64,000 nt of DNA from Alphaproteobacteria bacterium (GTDB lineage Bacteria; Pseudomonadota; Alphaproteobacteria; Rhizobiales; Amorphaceae). Of the stretch, positions 1-8,787 are shown one piece after another (the stretch's first letter is position 1; each line of letters opens with the position of its first letter). The stretch lies in assembly GCA_030431335.1 (NCBI GenBank), contig JAUIJH010000002.1:19865-83864 (forward strand), read 5' to 3'. The notes below the pieces were generated by a model that saw only the letters and a list, made by a program, of their open reading frames with translations, was not told where the DNA came from and made no database searches. The translations under genes and the position numbers were made by a program.

Positions 1-1067
1 CCCAGCATGACGCCGAGACAAATCCGCTCGCGCCCCAGATCGAGCCCCACCCGGACGCCCTCCGGCAGGCCCGGATGCGGGCCGACGAACGGCAGATGCG
101 CCTTGTCGGTGAAGAAGGCGGGGTCGACATGGTCGGCCAGCGCGGCGCCGAGGTCCGGAGCGAAGCGCAGGCACGCGGCGCCGAAGCCGACGGCGTCGAT
201 GACCGCGCTGTCGCCGATGGCGGGCAGGGGTGTGCGGCCGGCGGCGCCGGGCAGCAGCGGGCCGATGGGCTCCTGCGCCGGACGCACCACCCACGCGTCG
301 GGCGCGCTCGCCACCTTCCAGCCGAAATCGCGGCCGTTGCCGCCCGCGGCCACCACGAGGGTCGCATCGGGTGTGCCGGCGGCGGCGCCCAGCATCGTCG
401 CCGCCGCCGCCATGATGGCGTTGAGCACAAACTGGTTGGCGGCCTTCAGATAGGCTTCCGCCGGCGCGGGCAGCGGCCCGAACCAGCCCCGCACGAAGCT
501 CTGTGCGGCCTCGACGCGGCCGTGGAGGTCGTCGCCACGCGAGAGCCCGGCCGCGAGAACGGGCAGGAGCGGCACCGGCCCTTGCAGCGCCGCGGCGAGG
601 GCATCGCCGATGCCCTCGGTGAGGTCGTGCAGCAGGGCGAGCCCGGCGGCGCTGTCGGCGCCGAAGCGCAGCGCATGGGGCAGCGGCCCGTCGTTGAGCG
701 GCGCGACGCGGCGCACGCCGGACACCGGGTCCACCACCTCGAGGCCGAACATCGTCGCCCCGGCGACGAAGGCGAGGGGGGTGACGATGCCGGCATCCTG
801 GGCCGGCATGAGGCGGATCGTCCCGGCGCGCAGGCCCGCGAGCGTGCCCGCCTCGTCGGGCGCGAGCGCTTCGTGGCGCGCGGCGGCGACGACGGCGTTA
901 CGCATGGGGGCGGGCAGATCGTCCACGCTCTGGAACGGGGGGCCGGCGTGCAGCAGCGTCGCCTCGTCGAGCCCGGCGACGAGGTCGCACAGCGGGGCGA
1001 TGCGCGTCAGCTCCGGCGTGGCGGCGACGAGGGCGGCATGGGCCGCGAGGTTGGCAGTCGTGCTCAT
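1..1067 (-). CDS. DUF1116 family protein (YlbE/AllG-like), C-terminus cut by window edge
   Basis: The reading frame stays open from an ATG at 1067 to the window edge, so about 355 N-terminal residues are visible of a family usually about 420-470 long. The translation shows the family's 'LLHAGPP' segment near residue 40, an 'RFGADSAA' segment, and a 'GGNGRDFGWKVA' stretch typical of DUF1116. In E. coli the relative YlbE/AllG sits in the allantoin/oxamate carbamoyl-transfer locus; that role is not transferable here without its partners, FdrA and a DUF2877 protein, which are not visible. Its start overlaps the MarR stop by 4 bp (ATGA), so it is translationally coupled as the last visible gene of the molybdenum-hydroxylase operon. 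Family call is firm; function is unknown. Confidence 0.8.
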   Translation of the reverse strand, partial: MSTTANLAAHAALVAATPELTRIAPLCDLVAGLDEATLLHAGPPFQSVDDLPAPMRNAVVAAARHEALAPDEAGTLAGLRAGTIRLMPAQDAGIVTPLAFVAGATMFGLEVVDPVSGVRRVAPLNDGPLPHALRFGADSAAGLALLHDLTEGIGDALAAALQGPVPLLPVLAAGLSRGDDLHGRVEAAQSFVRGWFGPLPAPAEAYLKAANQFVLNAIMAAAATMLGAAAGTPDATLVVAAGGNGRDFGWKVASAPDAWVVRPAQEPIGPLLPGAAGRTPLPAIGDSAVIDAVGFGAACLRFAPDLGAALADHVDPAFFTDKAHLPFVGPHPGLPEGVRVGLDLGRERICLGVML

Positions 1068-1591
1068 GCGTCGGCCCCGATGCGTTCTGCGGGCGTCGCG
1101 GCGGTCTCGCCGTCGGCCTCGGTTTCGCTGGCGGCGACGATGCGGGCCAGGAAGTCCAGGAATTGCGCCTGCTCGCTTGGATCGAGCGCCGCGATGGTGC
1201 GGGCGTGGGCGCGGGCGACGGGCTCGTCCATCGCGTCCAGCAGCGCCTGGCCGGCGGGGGTGAGGGTGGCAAGGCGCACCCGCCGGTCCGCCTGGGGCAC
1301 GCGCCGGGCGACCAGGCCGCGCTTGCGCAGCCGCTCCAGGAGGTCGGCGAGGTTGGTCTTGTCGATGGCGACGGTGCGGGCGAGGCGGGTCTGCTCCATC
1401 GCCCCGTTCTGGCCCAGCGCGGACATCACCGAGTACATGATCGGTGTGATGCGTTCTGCGCCGATCTCTTGGGAGAACAGCGCCGTGTGCACCTGTTGCA
1501 CGCGGCGGATGAGAAAGCCCGGCCGGCTCTCCACCGGCTGGCGCCGCCAGCTCTCTGCCGAAATCTTGGGCGGCGGCCTGCCGTTGCCCAT
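1064..1591 (-). CDS. MarR family transcriptional regulator
   Basis: A 175-residue winged-helix regulator. The translation contains the MarR pattern 'MEQTRLARTVAIDKTNLADLL' split over the recognition helix and then the wing 'RRVPQADRRVRLATLTPAGQ'. The frame is open upstream to 1687, but that would run into the preceding gene; the ATG at 1591 has an AAGGGG ribosome binding site and gives a normal MarR length. It lies 58 bp downstream of the iron-sulfur subunit gene and overlaps the DUF1116 start by 4 bp. MarR proteins bind palindromes and are often released by aromatic or heterocyclic ligands; as it is cotranscribed with a hydroxylase, autoregulation by the hydroxylase substrate is a reasonable inference. 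Confidence 0.85.
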   Translation of the reverse strand: MGNGRPPPKISAESWRRQPVESRPGFLIRRVQQVHTALFSQEIGAERITPIMYSVMSALGQNGAMEQTRLARTVAIDKTNLADLLERLRKRGLVARRVPQADRRVRLATLTPAGQALLDAMDEPVARAHARTIAALDPSEQAQFLDFLARIVAASETEADGETAATPAERIGADA

Positions 1592-1649
1592 CGTGAACCC
1601 CTTCCTGGCCCGGAAGGCCCTGTGCGACGATCGAACCCCTGCCATAAGA

Positions 1650-2825
1650 TCATGGCCGCCGGCCCCGCAATGCGCGGGCGAAGGCATCGCGCACGATCCC
1701 CACGAGAAGCGCGAACCCGCCGAGCCGGCGCGGGGCGGGCGCCGCCTCCTCGCCGCGAGCGCGGCGGGCGATGGATGCGATCGCCTCCTCGAGGATGCGG
1801 TCGGCCGCCGCCGCCACCAGCGCCGGGCGGCCGAACTGCGCCAAGGGGCCGTTGAGCGCGTAGGTCGCGGTGAACGAAAGCTGCGTGCCGCCGTCCTCCC
1901 GCGGCGCGAGCGTGAAGGCGAGCGCGGCGGCGAGGCCGGTGCGGCTCAGCCGGTCCTGGCCCTCGCCGCGCAATTCGCCCTGCCGGCCGGCCGGGTCGAG
2001 CCGCATCGCGCCGACACCGGCGAAGCGCGCGCGCATCGGGCCGAGCGCGACCTCCAGATGGCCGCGCAAGGTGCCGTCCTCGCCGAGCGCGTCGAGGTGG
2101 GCGCCGGGAATGGCGGCGGCGATGGTCTTGGGGTTCTCCACCATCGCCCACACCGCCTCGCATGGGGCGTCGATGGTGATCGAGCGCGCCAGCGTGGCCT
2201 CGCCCGTGAGCGCATCGGCGGCGGGGTAGGCGGCGAACGGCTTGAGCACGCTTGCCGGTCCATCGGCGACCGCCGCCGTGCGTTCCGGCGCCGGCACGTC
2301 CGCCGGGGCCTCCCGCGGCATGCGGCTGCGGTGCGCGGTCGGCACCAGCGCGGCGGGCGGCGGCCCCTCCGCCAGCACCGCCTCGATGGCCGCGACGATG
2401 CCGTGATAGCCCGTGCAGCGGCACAGGTTGCCCGACAGCTCGCGCCGGATCCGGGCGGTGTCCGCCTGCGGCAGCCGGCGCACGATATCGTAGGCCGTCG
2501 CCAGCATTCCCGGCGTGCAGAAGCCGCATTGCAGCCCGTGATGCGTCTTGAAGGCGTCGCGCAGCCGGGCCATCAGCGCGTCGTCGTCGAAGCCCTCCAC
2601 GGTGCGCACGCTCTGCCCGTCGCAGGCGTGGGCGAGCGTCAGGCACGCGCGCACCGGCCGCCCGTCCACGAACACCGTGCACGCCCCGCACACGCCCTGC
2701 TCGCAGCCCAGATGGGTGCCCGTAAGGAGGAGTTCTTCGCGCAGGAAATCCGCCAGGTGAGTGCGCGGTTCGGCCTCGCCCGCCACCGTGCGGCCGTTGA
2801 TGTCGAGGGTGATCGCCGTGCTCAT
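1650..2825 (-). CDS. Xanthine/CO dehydrogenase-family [2Fe-2S] subunit fused to a CoxG-like SRPBCC domain
   Basis: 391 residues, more than twice the 155-170 of a normal small subunit. Residues 1-165 are the standard subunit: a ferredoxin-like cluster with Cys41, Cys46, Cys49 and Cys61, then a helical cluster with Cys100, Cys103, Cys135 and Cys137 (CGFC and CRC motifs). After a Pro/Ala-rich linker, about residues 205-360 match the CoxG/SRPBCC fold, with segments such as 'APCEAVWAMVENPKTIAAAIPG'. CoxG homologues are usually separate proteins linked to maturation or membrane anchoring of CO-dehydrogenase-like enzymes. The start overlaps the FAD-subunit stop by 4 bp. The fusion is seen directly; that it ties the enzyme to the membrane is inference. 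Confidence 0.88.
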   Translation of the reverse strand: MSTAITLDINGRTVAGEAEPRTHLADFLREELLLTGTHLGCEQGVCGACTVFVDGRPVRACLTLAHACDGQSVRTVEGFDDDALMARLRDAFKTHHGLQCGFCTPGMLATAYDIVRRLPQADTARIRRELSGNLCRCTGYHGIVAAIEAVLAEGPPPAALVPTAHRSRMPREAPADVPAPERTAAVADGPASVLKPFAAYPAADALTGEATLARSITIDAPCEAVWAMVENPKTIAAAIPGAHLDALGEDGTLRGHLEVALGPMRARFAGVGAMRLDPAGRQGELRGEGQDRLSRTGLAAALAFTLAPREDGGTQLSFTATYALNGPLAQFGRPALVAAAADRILEEAIASIARRARGEEAAPAPRRLGGFALLVGIVRDAFARALRGRRP

Positions 2826-3637
2826 TGTGCGGCCTCCGCCTGCTTGGCGGCGGCTAGAGCGCGGCGCAGCGCGACCACGTGGAGCTGCGGGTCGGCAACG
2901 CGCCCCGCGAGCGCCGCGCGCACCGCCCCGTCCGGATCGACGCGTCCCTCGATCAGCCCCGCGCCGTCCGCCAGCACCACCGGCGCCCCGCCGAGCGCGC
3001 CGAGGGCGCAGCGCTGCCGCCCCGCCGCCGGATCGTCCAGCACGGTGGCGCTCGCCTTGGCGAACTCGCCCACCTGCCGCGTATATTTCCAGTAGCCCCA
3101 GCGGGCGCCGGGAGAGGGTTTTGCGATCTCCACCGCCACGATCATCTCGTCCGCCCGGAGCACCGTCTCGAACGGGCCGGTGACGAATGCGTCGGCCGGC
3201 ACCACCCGCTCCCCGTTTGTCCCGGCGAGGACGAGGTTGGCGCCGAGCCCGGCCATCACGATCACCCAGTCGGCGGCCGGGTCGGCATGGGCGAGGCTGC
3301 CGCCGAGGGTGCCGCGATTGCGCACGGCGCGGTGGGCGATGGCGCCGGCGGCGGCGCGCAGCCAGCCGAGCGTCGGGTCAGGCGCCTCGCCGTCCTCGAT
3401 CTCGGCATGGGTGAAGCCGGCGCCGATGCGCACCGCGCCCCCCGAATCGGTGACGGCGCGCAGCTCGGCCAAACCGGCAATGTCGATCAGCGCGCCCGGG
3501 CGCGCCAGGCGCAGGTTGAGCATCGGCCCCAGCGACTGGTTGCCCGCCGACAGCTTGGCGTCGGCATCCGCGGCAAGGGCGCGCTGCGCGTCGGCGAGGC
3601 TCGTTGCCGGGCGGTAGGCGAAGGGAGCGGGCTTCAT
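2822..3637 (-). CDS. Xanthine/CO dehydrogenase-family FAD-binding (medium) subunit
   Basis: 271 residues, close to the 265-290 typical of CoxM/CutM-type subunits. It starts with 'FAYRPATSLADA', has 'AGNQSLGPMLNLRLARP' where the family binds FAD pyrophosphate, and 'RNRGTLGGSLAHADPAAD' at the second FAD motif. It passes electrons from the iron-sulfur clusters to the external acceptor. Both ends overlap neighbours by 4 bp (large subunit before it, small subunit after it), giving the order large-medium-small. The substrate cannot be read from this subunit. Confidence 0.92.
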   Translation of the reverse strand: MKPAPFAYRPATSLADAQRALAADADAKLSAGNQSLGPMLNLRLARPGALIDIAGLAELRAVTDSGGAVRIGAGFTHAEIEDGEAPDPTLGWLRAAAGAIAHRAVRNRGTLGGSLAHADPAADWVIVMAGLGANLVLAGTNGERVVPADAFVTGPFETVLRADEMIVAVEIAKPSPGARWGYWKYTRQVGEFAKASATVLDDPAAGRQRCALGALGGAPVVLADGAGLIEGRVDPDGAVRAALAGRVADPQLHVVALRRALAAAKQAEAAQ

Positions 3638-6054
3638 GCGCCGGCCTCTGCGCCGGCGGCGGCCAGCGCGGCGCGCACCGCCTCGGGCGTCATCGGCAGC
3701 GAAGCCACGCGGGCGCCGAGCGGACGCAGCGCATCGTTGACGGCGTTGGCGATGGCGGCCGGCGGCCCGATCGCGCCGCTCTCGCCGATCCCCTTCTGGC
3801 CGAAGCGGCTGAGGGGAGAGGGCGTTGCCATGTGGATGATACGGATCGGCGGAATATCGGCCGCCACCGGCAGGTGATAGTCGGCGAGCGTCGAGGCGAG
3901 CGGCTGGCCGGCGCCATCGTAGCGCATCTCCTCGAACAGCGCCGTGCCGATCCCCTGCACCGCGCCGCCATAGACCTGGCCGTCGACGATCATCGGATTG
4001 ATCATGGTGCCCGCGTCCTCGACGATCACGTAGTCGAGGAGGGCGATGTCGCCGGTCTCGATGTCGACCTCCACGCTCACGGCGTGGCAGGCGTAGGAGA
4101 AGGTGCCTGTGTCCTTCACCGTGCGGTAGCCCTCGCTGGCCTCGAGCCCGCGCCGGTCGACGTCGGCCGGCAGGTTCTGCGGCGCGCGGTAGAAGGTGTA
4201 GGCGACGTCCGCGAGCCGCACCGAGGCGCTGCCGGCGCGGGCGAGGCCGTCCCCGATTTCGACGTCCGCCGGATCGGCCTGCAGAAGGTGGGCGGCGATG
4301 CGCTTCACCCGCTCGGCGAGCGTGGTGCAGGCCGCGGCGACGGCGCCGCCCGCCATCACCCCGCAGCGTGAGCCCCAGGTGCCGGTGGAGTAGGGCGTCA
4401 ACGCCGTGTCGCCGTGCACCAGCTTCACCCGCGCGGGGTCGATGCCGAGCGTTTCGTGCGCGATCTGGGCGAGCGTTGTCTCCAGCCCCTGGCCGTGGCT
4501 GTGCACGCCCACGCGCAACTCCAGCCCGCCATCGGGCGTCAGCCGCGCGGTCGCCTGCTCGAAGCCGGGCACCATCGGGATGCCCCAGCCATGGTAGACC
4601 GAGGTACCGTGCGCGCCCTGCTCGCAGAAAATGGCGAGCCCGACGCCGCGCCGCTTCGGCCCCTCCTTGGGCGCTGCCGCGCGCAGGCTGTCGAGGTCGA
4701 GCGCCTCGACGGCGCGGCGCAGCGCCTGCGGGTAGTCGCCGCTGTCGAAATATTTGTTGGTGATGTTGGTGAAGGGCATCGCCTCCGGCGGCACCAGGTT
4801 GCGGGCACGGATCGCCTCGGGCGGGAGGCCGAGCTCGGCGGCCAGCGCATCCATGACGAGCTCCATCGCGAAGCACACGCCGGTGCGCGCCACGCCGCGA
4901 TAGGGCAGGATCGGCGGCTTGTTGGTCGCCACCGACACCGCGCTGCAGCGATAGCCGCGCATCGTGTAGGGGCCGGGCAGGATGCTCGTCACCTGCGCCG
5001 CCTCCAGGCACGCCGAAAACGGGTAGGCGGAGTAGGCGCCCGAATCCACCAGCGCCGCGCAATCGACGGCCAGGAGTTCGCCGTCGGCGGCGGCATAGCC
5101 GGTGATCTCGTAGGCGTGCTCGCGGCAGTTGGCGCCGGCGACGAGGTGCTCGCGGCGGTCCTCCAGCCAGCGCACCGGGCGGCCGAGCTTCAGCGCCAGG
5201 GCGCTGGCGCACACCTCCTCGGCCAGCAGGATGCCCTTGTAGCCGAAGCCGCCGCCCACGTCCGGCGCCACCACGCGCACCTGCCCCTCTTCGAGCCCCA
5301 GGCATTCGGCGAGCCCGGAGCGCACGATGTGGGGCATCTGCGTGGCCGAATAGAGGATCAGCATTTCGAGGTTGCCGTCCCACACCGCGACGCAGCCGCG
5401 CCCCTCGATGGGGGCCATGCACTGGCGCGCGGTGCGGTAGGTGCGCTTGACCACCGCCGCGGCGCCCTCGATGGCCGCCTCGAGGCCGGTCTCGATGCGC
5501 GTCTCCAGGAATGCGTTCTCGGTCCAGCCTTCGTGCAGGATCGGCGCGCCGGCGTCGCGGGCGCGGGTCATGTCGTGGAGGGCCGGCAGCGGGTCGATGT
5601 CGATCGCGACCGCCTCCGCGAGGTCCTCGGCCGCCGCGCGGGTGTCCGCGATCGCGGCGGCGATCAGCTCGCCGACATGGCGCACCCTATCGCTCGCCAG
5701 GATCGGCTGCACCGAGGATTGGAAGCCCGGCAGCCCCGAATCGGCGCGGATGCCATGCACGCCCGCCAGATCCTCGGCGAGGAAGACGGCGTCCTGCGCG
5801 CCGACGGGCTTGTGCGCCGCACGCAGGATGCCGTGCGCGACGGGGCTGCGCAAAAAGGCGAGCTCCACCATGCCGGCAAGGCGAATATCGCCGACATAAC
5901 GGCCCTTGCCGGCGAGGAAACGGTCGTCCTCCTTGCGGGGAAGGCGGGCGCCGACGCCGCGGGGCGGCGGGGAGTGGGGGTGGCCGGCTGGGGCATCGGC
6001 GGCATCGGACGCGCTCAGAACGTCTCCTTCGCGCTGGGGCGGTCGAACAGGCAT
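3634..6054 (-). CDS. Xanthine/CO dehydrogenase-family molybdopterin-binding (large) subunit
   Basis: 806 residues, normal for the family. Visible are the N-terminal 'RKEDDRFLAGKGRYVGDI', the molybdopterin loops 'DVGGGFGYKG' and 'GQGLETTLAQIAHE', and the C-terminal 'RFGQKGIGESGAIG' containing the conserved active-site Glu. The active-site loop reads 'PYRGVARTG', which resembles the AYRGAGR type (form II) and lacks the AYRCSFR Cys needed for true aerobic CO oxidation, so a CO dehydrogenase is unlikely. It is the first gene of the minus-strand operon and diverges from the amidohydrolase over about 100 bp. Substrate unknown; an N-heterocycle or aldehyde would fit the family. Confidence 0.92.
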   Translation of the reverse strand: MPVRPPQREGDVLSASDAADAPAGHPHSPPPRGVGARLPRKEDDRFLAGKGRYVGDIRLAGMVELAFLRSPVAHGILRAAHKPVGAQDAVFLAEDLAGVHGIRADSGLPGFQSSVQPILASDRVRHVGELIAAAIADTRAAAEDLAEAVAIDIDPLPALHDMTRARDAGAPILHEGWTENAFLETRIETGLEAAIEGAAAVVKRTYRTARQCMAPIEGRGCVAVWDGNLEMLILYSATQMPHIVRSGLAECLGLEEGQVRVVAPDVGGGFGYKGILLAEEVCASALALKLGRPVRWLEDRREHLVAGANCREHAYEITGYAAADGELLAVDCAALVDSGAYSAYPFSACLEAAQVTSILPGPYTMRGYRCSAVSVATNKPPILPYRGVARTGVCFAMELVMDALAAELGLPPEAIRARNLVPPEAMPFTNITNKYFDSGDYPQALRRAVEALDLDSLRAAAPKEGPKRRGVGLAIFCEQGAHGTSVYHGWGIPMVPGFEQATARLTPDGGLELRVGVHSHGQGLETTLAQIAHETLGIDPARVKLVHGDTALTPYSTGTWGSRCGVMAGGAVAAACTTLAERVKRIAAHLLQADPADVEIGDGLARAGSASVRLADVAYTFYRAPQNLPADVDRRGLEASEGYRTVKDTGTFSYACHAVSVEVDIETGDIALLDYVIVEDAGTMINPMIVDGQVYGGAVQGIGTALFEEMRYDGAGQPLASTLADYHLPVAADIPPIRIIHMATPSPLSRFGQKGIGESGAIGPPAAIANAVNDALRPLGARVASLPMTPEAVRAALAAAGAEAGA

Positions 6055-6070
6055 GTCGGGGATGGTATCG

Positions 6071-6098
6071 TTGAATTAGGCGGTGTTACAACTATCAT
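6071..6098 (+). promoter_or_regulatory. Candidate sigma70 promoter for the amidohydrolase
   Basis: TTGAAT (6071-6076), a 16-bp spacer and TATCAT (6093-6098) lie 58 bp before the start codon at 6156, inside an AT-richer patch of an otherwise very GC-rich region. TTGTAA on the opposite strand (6086-6091) could serve as the -35 of the divergent hydroxylase operon, so the two promoters may overlap. GTTG and CAAC half-sites flank the spacer and might belong to a regulator site, but the symmetry is weak. Confidence 0.45.
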
Positions 6099-6155
6099 TG
6101 CGCCCATGGGGCACCGTGCGACGAGGCACGATCGGGGCCAACGAGGAGTTTATCG

Positions 6156-7415
6156 ATGAGTGAGGTCATGGAATTCGACACGGTGATCGTGAACGGCACG
6201 CTGATCGACCCGGCGGCCGGGCGCAACGGCCGCTTCGATGTGGGCGTCACGGACGGCCGGATCGCGGCCATCGCGCCCGACCTGTCAGGCGCCGCGGCGA
6301 AGGAGCGGATCGACGCGAGCGGCCAGATCGTGCTGCCCGGCATGATCGACACCCATGCCCACGTCTACCAGTACGTCACCGGCAAGTTCGGCCTCAATCC
6401 GGACGATGTGGGCGTGCGCTCCGGCGTGACCACGCTGATCGACCAGGGCGGGCCGAGCTGCATGACCATCGGCGGCTTCCGCCACTACGTCGCCAACCCG
6501 GCCAAGACGCGCGTCCTGTGCTTCATCTCCGCCTATCTGGTGGGCGGGCTCGAAGGCCATCTCTATCCGGACCTCTACGGCCCCAACGGCGTCAACCCCG
6601 AGCACACCATCCGCGTCGCCAAGGAAAACCTCGACATCGTGCGCGGGATCAAGGCGCATGCGGAGATCGGCGGCCAGTCGCGCTGGGGCATGGAGGTGAT
6701 CAAGGTCGGCCGCCAGATCGCCGACGCGGTGGGGGTGCCGCTCTACATCCACCTCGGCCAGCTCTGGCCCACCGCCGACAGCGCCGAGATCCCCGATGCG
6801 GACGAACTGATCCGCGAGCTCGTCCCCATCATGAAGCCCGGCGACGTGATGGCCCACCCCTTCACCCGCCACCCTGGCGGCTTCGTGACGGCGGAAGGCG
6901 AGATCCACCCGATCCTGCTGGAAGCGGTGCACAACCACGGCATCAACGTCGATGTCGGGCACGGCTCGCACTTCTCCTTCGCGGTGGCGCGGCGGGTGCT
7001 GGATGCCGGCATCGTGCCCTATACGCTGGGCGCCGACATGCACGGCTACAACGTGAAGGCGCCGGACGCGGATGGCTCGCGGGCGGAAAACCCCTTCTTC
7101 GGCGTCGCCCCGTTCAACCTCACCGTGGCGATGAGCGAGCTCCTGCACCTGGGCGTTCCGCTGGAAACGGTGGTGGCGATGGTGACGGAAAACCCGGCCA
7201 AGCTGCTCCGGATGGAAGACGAGCTCGGCACGCTGGAGCCGGGGCGTGAGGCGGACATCAGCATCCTCCAGATCGAGACCGGCCGCTTCAAGCTGTCCGA
7301 CAATTCCGGCGCGCAGGAGACGGCCGAGCGGCTTGTGCGCCCGGTCATGTGCCTCAAGGCCGGCACCCGGTACGATGCCGACTCGCCGCTGGTGCCCGGC
7401 GCCATCGCCGCGTGA
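6156..7415 (+). CDS. Amidohydrolase/deacetylase family metallohydrolase (dihydroorotase-like)
   Basis: 419 residues of the amidohydrolase superfamily. Seen in order: the beta-sandwich start 'FDTVIVNGTLIDPAAG', the metal motif 'DTHAHV' with His67 and His69, a 'GIKAHAE' lysine that could bridge two metals, later histidines in 'YIHLGQ' and 'DVGHGSHF', and the Asp of 'LGADMHG'. The C-terminal 'LGTLEPGREADISIL' is typical of the superfamily. A GAGGAG ribosome binding site precedes the ATG at 6156; an in-frame ATG at 6168 is less well placed. It lies between a Mo-hydroxylase operon and an ABC importer whose last gene is an acetamidase, which suggests hydrolysis of a cyclic or linear amide. The exact substrate is not readable. 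Confidence 0.85.
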   Translation: MSEVMEFDTVIVNGTLIDPAAGRNGRFDVGVTDGRIAAIAPDLSGAAAKERIDASGQIVLPGMIDTHAHVYQYVTGKFGLNPDDVGVRSGVTTLIDQGGPSCMTIGGFRHYVANPAKTRVLCFISAYLVGGLEGHLYPDLYGPNGVNPEHTIRVAKENLDIVRGIKAHAEIGGQSRWGMEVIKVGRQIADAVGVPLYIHLGQLWPTADSAEIPDADELIRELVPIMKPGDVMAHPFTRHPGGFVTAEGEIHPILLEAVHNHGINVDVGHGSHFSFAVARRVLDAGIVPYTLGADMHGYNVKAPDADGSRAENPFFGVAPFNLTVAMSELLHLGVPLETVVAMVTENPAKLLRMEDELGTLEPGREADISILQIETGRFKLSDNSGAQETAERLVRPVMCLKAGTRYDADSPLVPGAIAA

Positions 7416-7464
7416 TCGCGAGCGCAGCCGATTGCCCCCGGCGGCGCCCGCCTGCGCGAAGTTA

Positions 7465-7487
7465 AGGCAGCCTCTGCCTACATTTTC
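7465..7487 (+). terminator. Possible terminator after the amidohydrolase
   Basis: A perfect 6-bp inverted repeat, AGGCAG-CCT-CTGCCT (7465-7479), is followed by a short T run (ACATTTT). It lies 50 bp past the amidohydrolase stop and about 200 bp before the ABC importer genes, so it could separate two transcripts. Confidence 0.4.
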
Positions 7488-7680
7488 CGCGCGCCTTAAT
7501 CTCGCGCAATGCTAGGTTCGCGGAAGTATTAGGGCGGGAGTGGCCAGCAACGGCCATCCCGTGCAGCAGTCCGGGGGCGTCACTGATCCATCGCGAACTG
7601 AATTCATGCCGGACGTCGGCTCCGCGATCTTCGGCGGCTGCGCTGGGTGCGCGGCGGTCGGACGGCCGGGTGGTCTAGTC

Positions 7681-8787
7681 GTGGCAACGGTTCGCTTCGA
7701 GGCGGTGACCAAGCGGTACGGTAACGTTTCCGCCGTCCGCAGCCTCAACTTGATCTGTCCTCAGGGCGAAATGCTGGCTCTGCTCGGCCCCTCCGGGTGC
7801 GGAAAATCTTCGACGCTCAAGATGGTCGCCGGCATCGAGGCGGTGACCGAAGGCGAGATCTATTTCGACGACAGGCCGGTGTCGGCCCTGACACCGGGCG
7901 CGCGCGACATCGCCATGGTTTTCGAGGACTACGCGCTCTATCCGCACCTGTCGGCACGCGACAACATCGCTTTTCCGCTGTCGGTGCGCGGCGTGCCGGC
8001 CAAGACGGCGGCCGAGCGCGTCGCGTCCGTGATCGACCTGCTCGGCCTCGGCGGGATGGCCGGCGACACGGTGCGCGACCTGTCCGGCGGGGCGCAGCAG
8101 CGCATCTCCATCGGCCGCGCCCTGGTGCGCGATCCGGAACTCATCCTGTTCGACGAGCCGCTCAGCCACCTCGACGGCGACCAGAAGGTGCAGCTGCGCG
8201 CCGAGATCAAGCGCTTGCAGCAGACCGCGCATCTCACCTCGATCCTCGTCACCCACGACCAGAGCGAGGCCATCGCCATGGCCGACCGCGTGGCCGTGAT
8301 GAACGATGGCGTGCTGCAACAAGTCGCCACGCCCGCCGAGCTCTACGCGCGCCCGGCCAACGAATTCGTCGCCAACTTCATCGGTGAGCCGCCCATGAAC
8401 CTTCTCTCCGCCACCGTCGAGGGGGAGGAGGGGGCGCCCGTCCTCGTGGGGGCGGGCTGGCAAGCGCCGCTCAATGGCGGCACGGAGACCGAGGTGCTGA
8501 GGGCGCTTCGATCCGGCGAACGCCTCACGGTGGGGATCCGGCCCGAGCATGTGGCGATCGCGCCCCCCGGCGCCGGTCCATCCGGCTTCGAGGCGCGCGT
8601 CGCCGCCGTCGAGCCGCGCGGTGACAGCGATATCCTGACCCTGCAGCTCGGCACCGAGCGGGTGACGGCGGAGGTGGACGGCCCCAGCCGCTGGCGCAGC
8701 GGCGAGCGGGCCCGCGTCGCCCTCCCGGCGGAGGCGCTGCATCTGTTCTGCGGCGAATGCGGCCACAATCTGAGGCGGGCCGCATGA
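7681..8787 (+). CDS. ABC importer ATPase (MalK/UgpC type), first of two
   Basis: 368 residues from a GTG at 7681; the frame is open further upstream, but homology begins at 'VRFEAVTKRYG', so the GTG is preferred despite only a weak G-rich binding site. Walker A is GPSGCGKSS (36-44), the signature is LSGGA (134-138), Walker B ends 'LILFDEP', the switch His is His192 (VTHDQ), and a regulatory OB-fold tail follows. The Q-loop reads 'VFEDYALYPH', so the usual Gln is Glu82. It is coupled by ATGA to a second, different ATPase, so the transporter probably uses a heterodimer. Two-ATPase importers of this sort include the rhizobial glycerol system GlpSTPQV; the gene order differs here. Confidence 0.9.
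   Translation: MATVRFEAVTKRYGNVSAVRSLNLICPQGEMLALLGPSGCGKSSTLKMVAGIEAVTEGEIYFDDRPVSALTPGARDIAMVFEDYALYPHLSARDNIAFPLSVRGVPAKTAAERVASVIDLLGLGGMAGDTVRDLSGGAQQRISIGRALVRDPELILFDEPLSHLDGDQKVQLRAEIKRLQQTAHLTSILVTHDQSEAIAMADRVAVMNDGVLQQVATPAELYARPANEFVANFIGEPPMNLLSATVEGEEGAPVLVGAGWQAPLNGGTETEVLRALRSGERLTVGIRPEHVAIAPPGAGPSGFEARVAAVEPRGDSDILTLQLGTERVTAEVDGPSRWRSGERARVALPAEALHLFCGECGHNLRRAA

Noticed and set aside
75..3095. Long open frame on the plus strand opposite the hydroxylase operon
   Set aside because: It is antisense to clearly homologous genes. High third-position GC keeps the complementary frames open, and its translation is Arg/Gly/Ala-rich with no recognisable motif.
3634..6054. True aerobic CO dehydrogenase (CoxL form I)
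   Set aside because: The active-site loop lacks the AYRCSFR Cys; 'PYRGVARTG' fits the form II-like relatives with other substrates.
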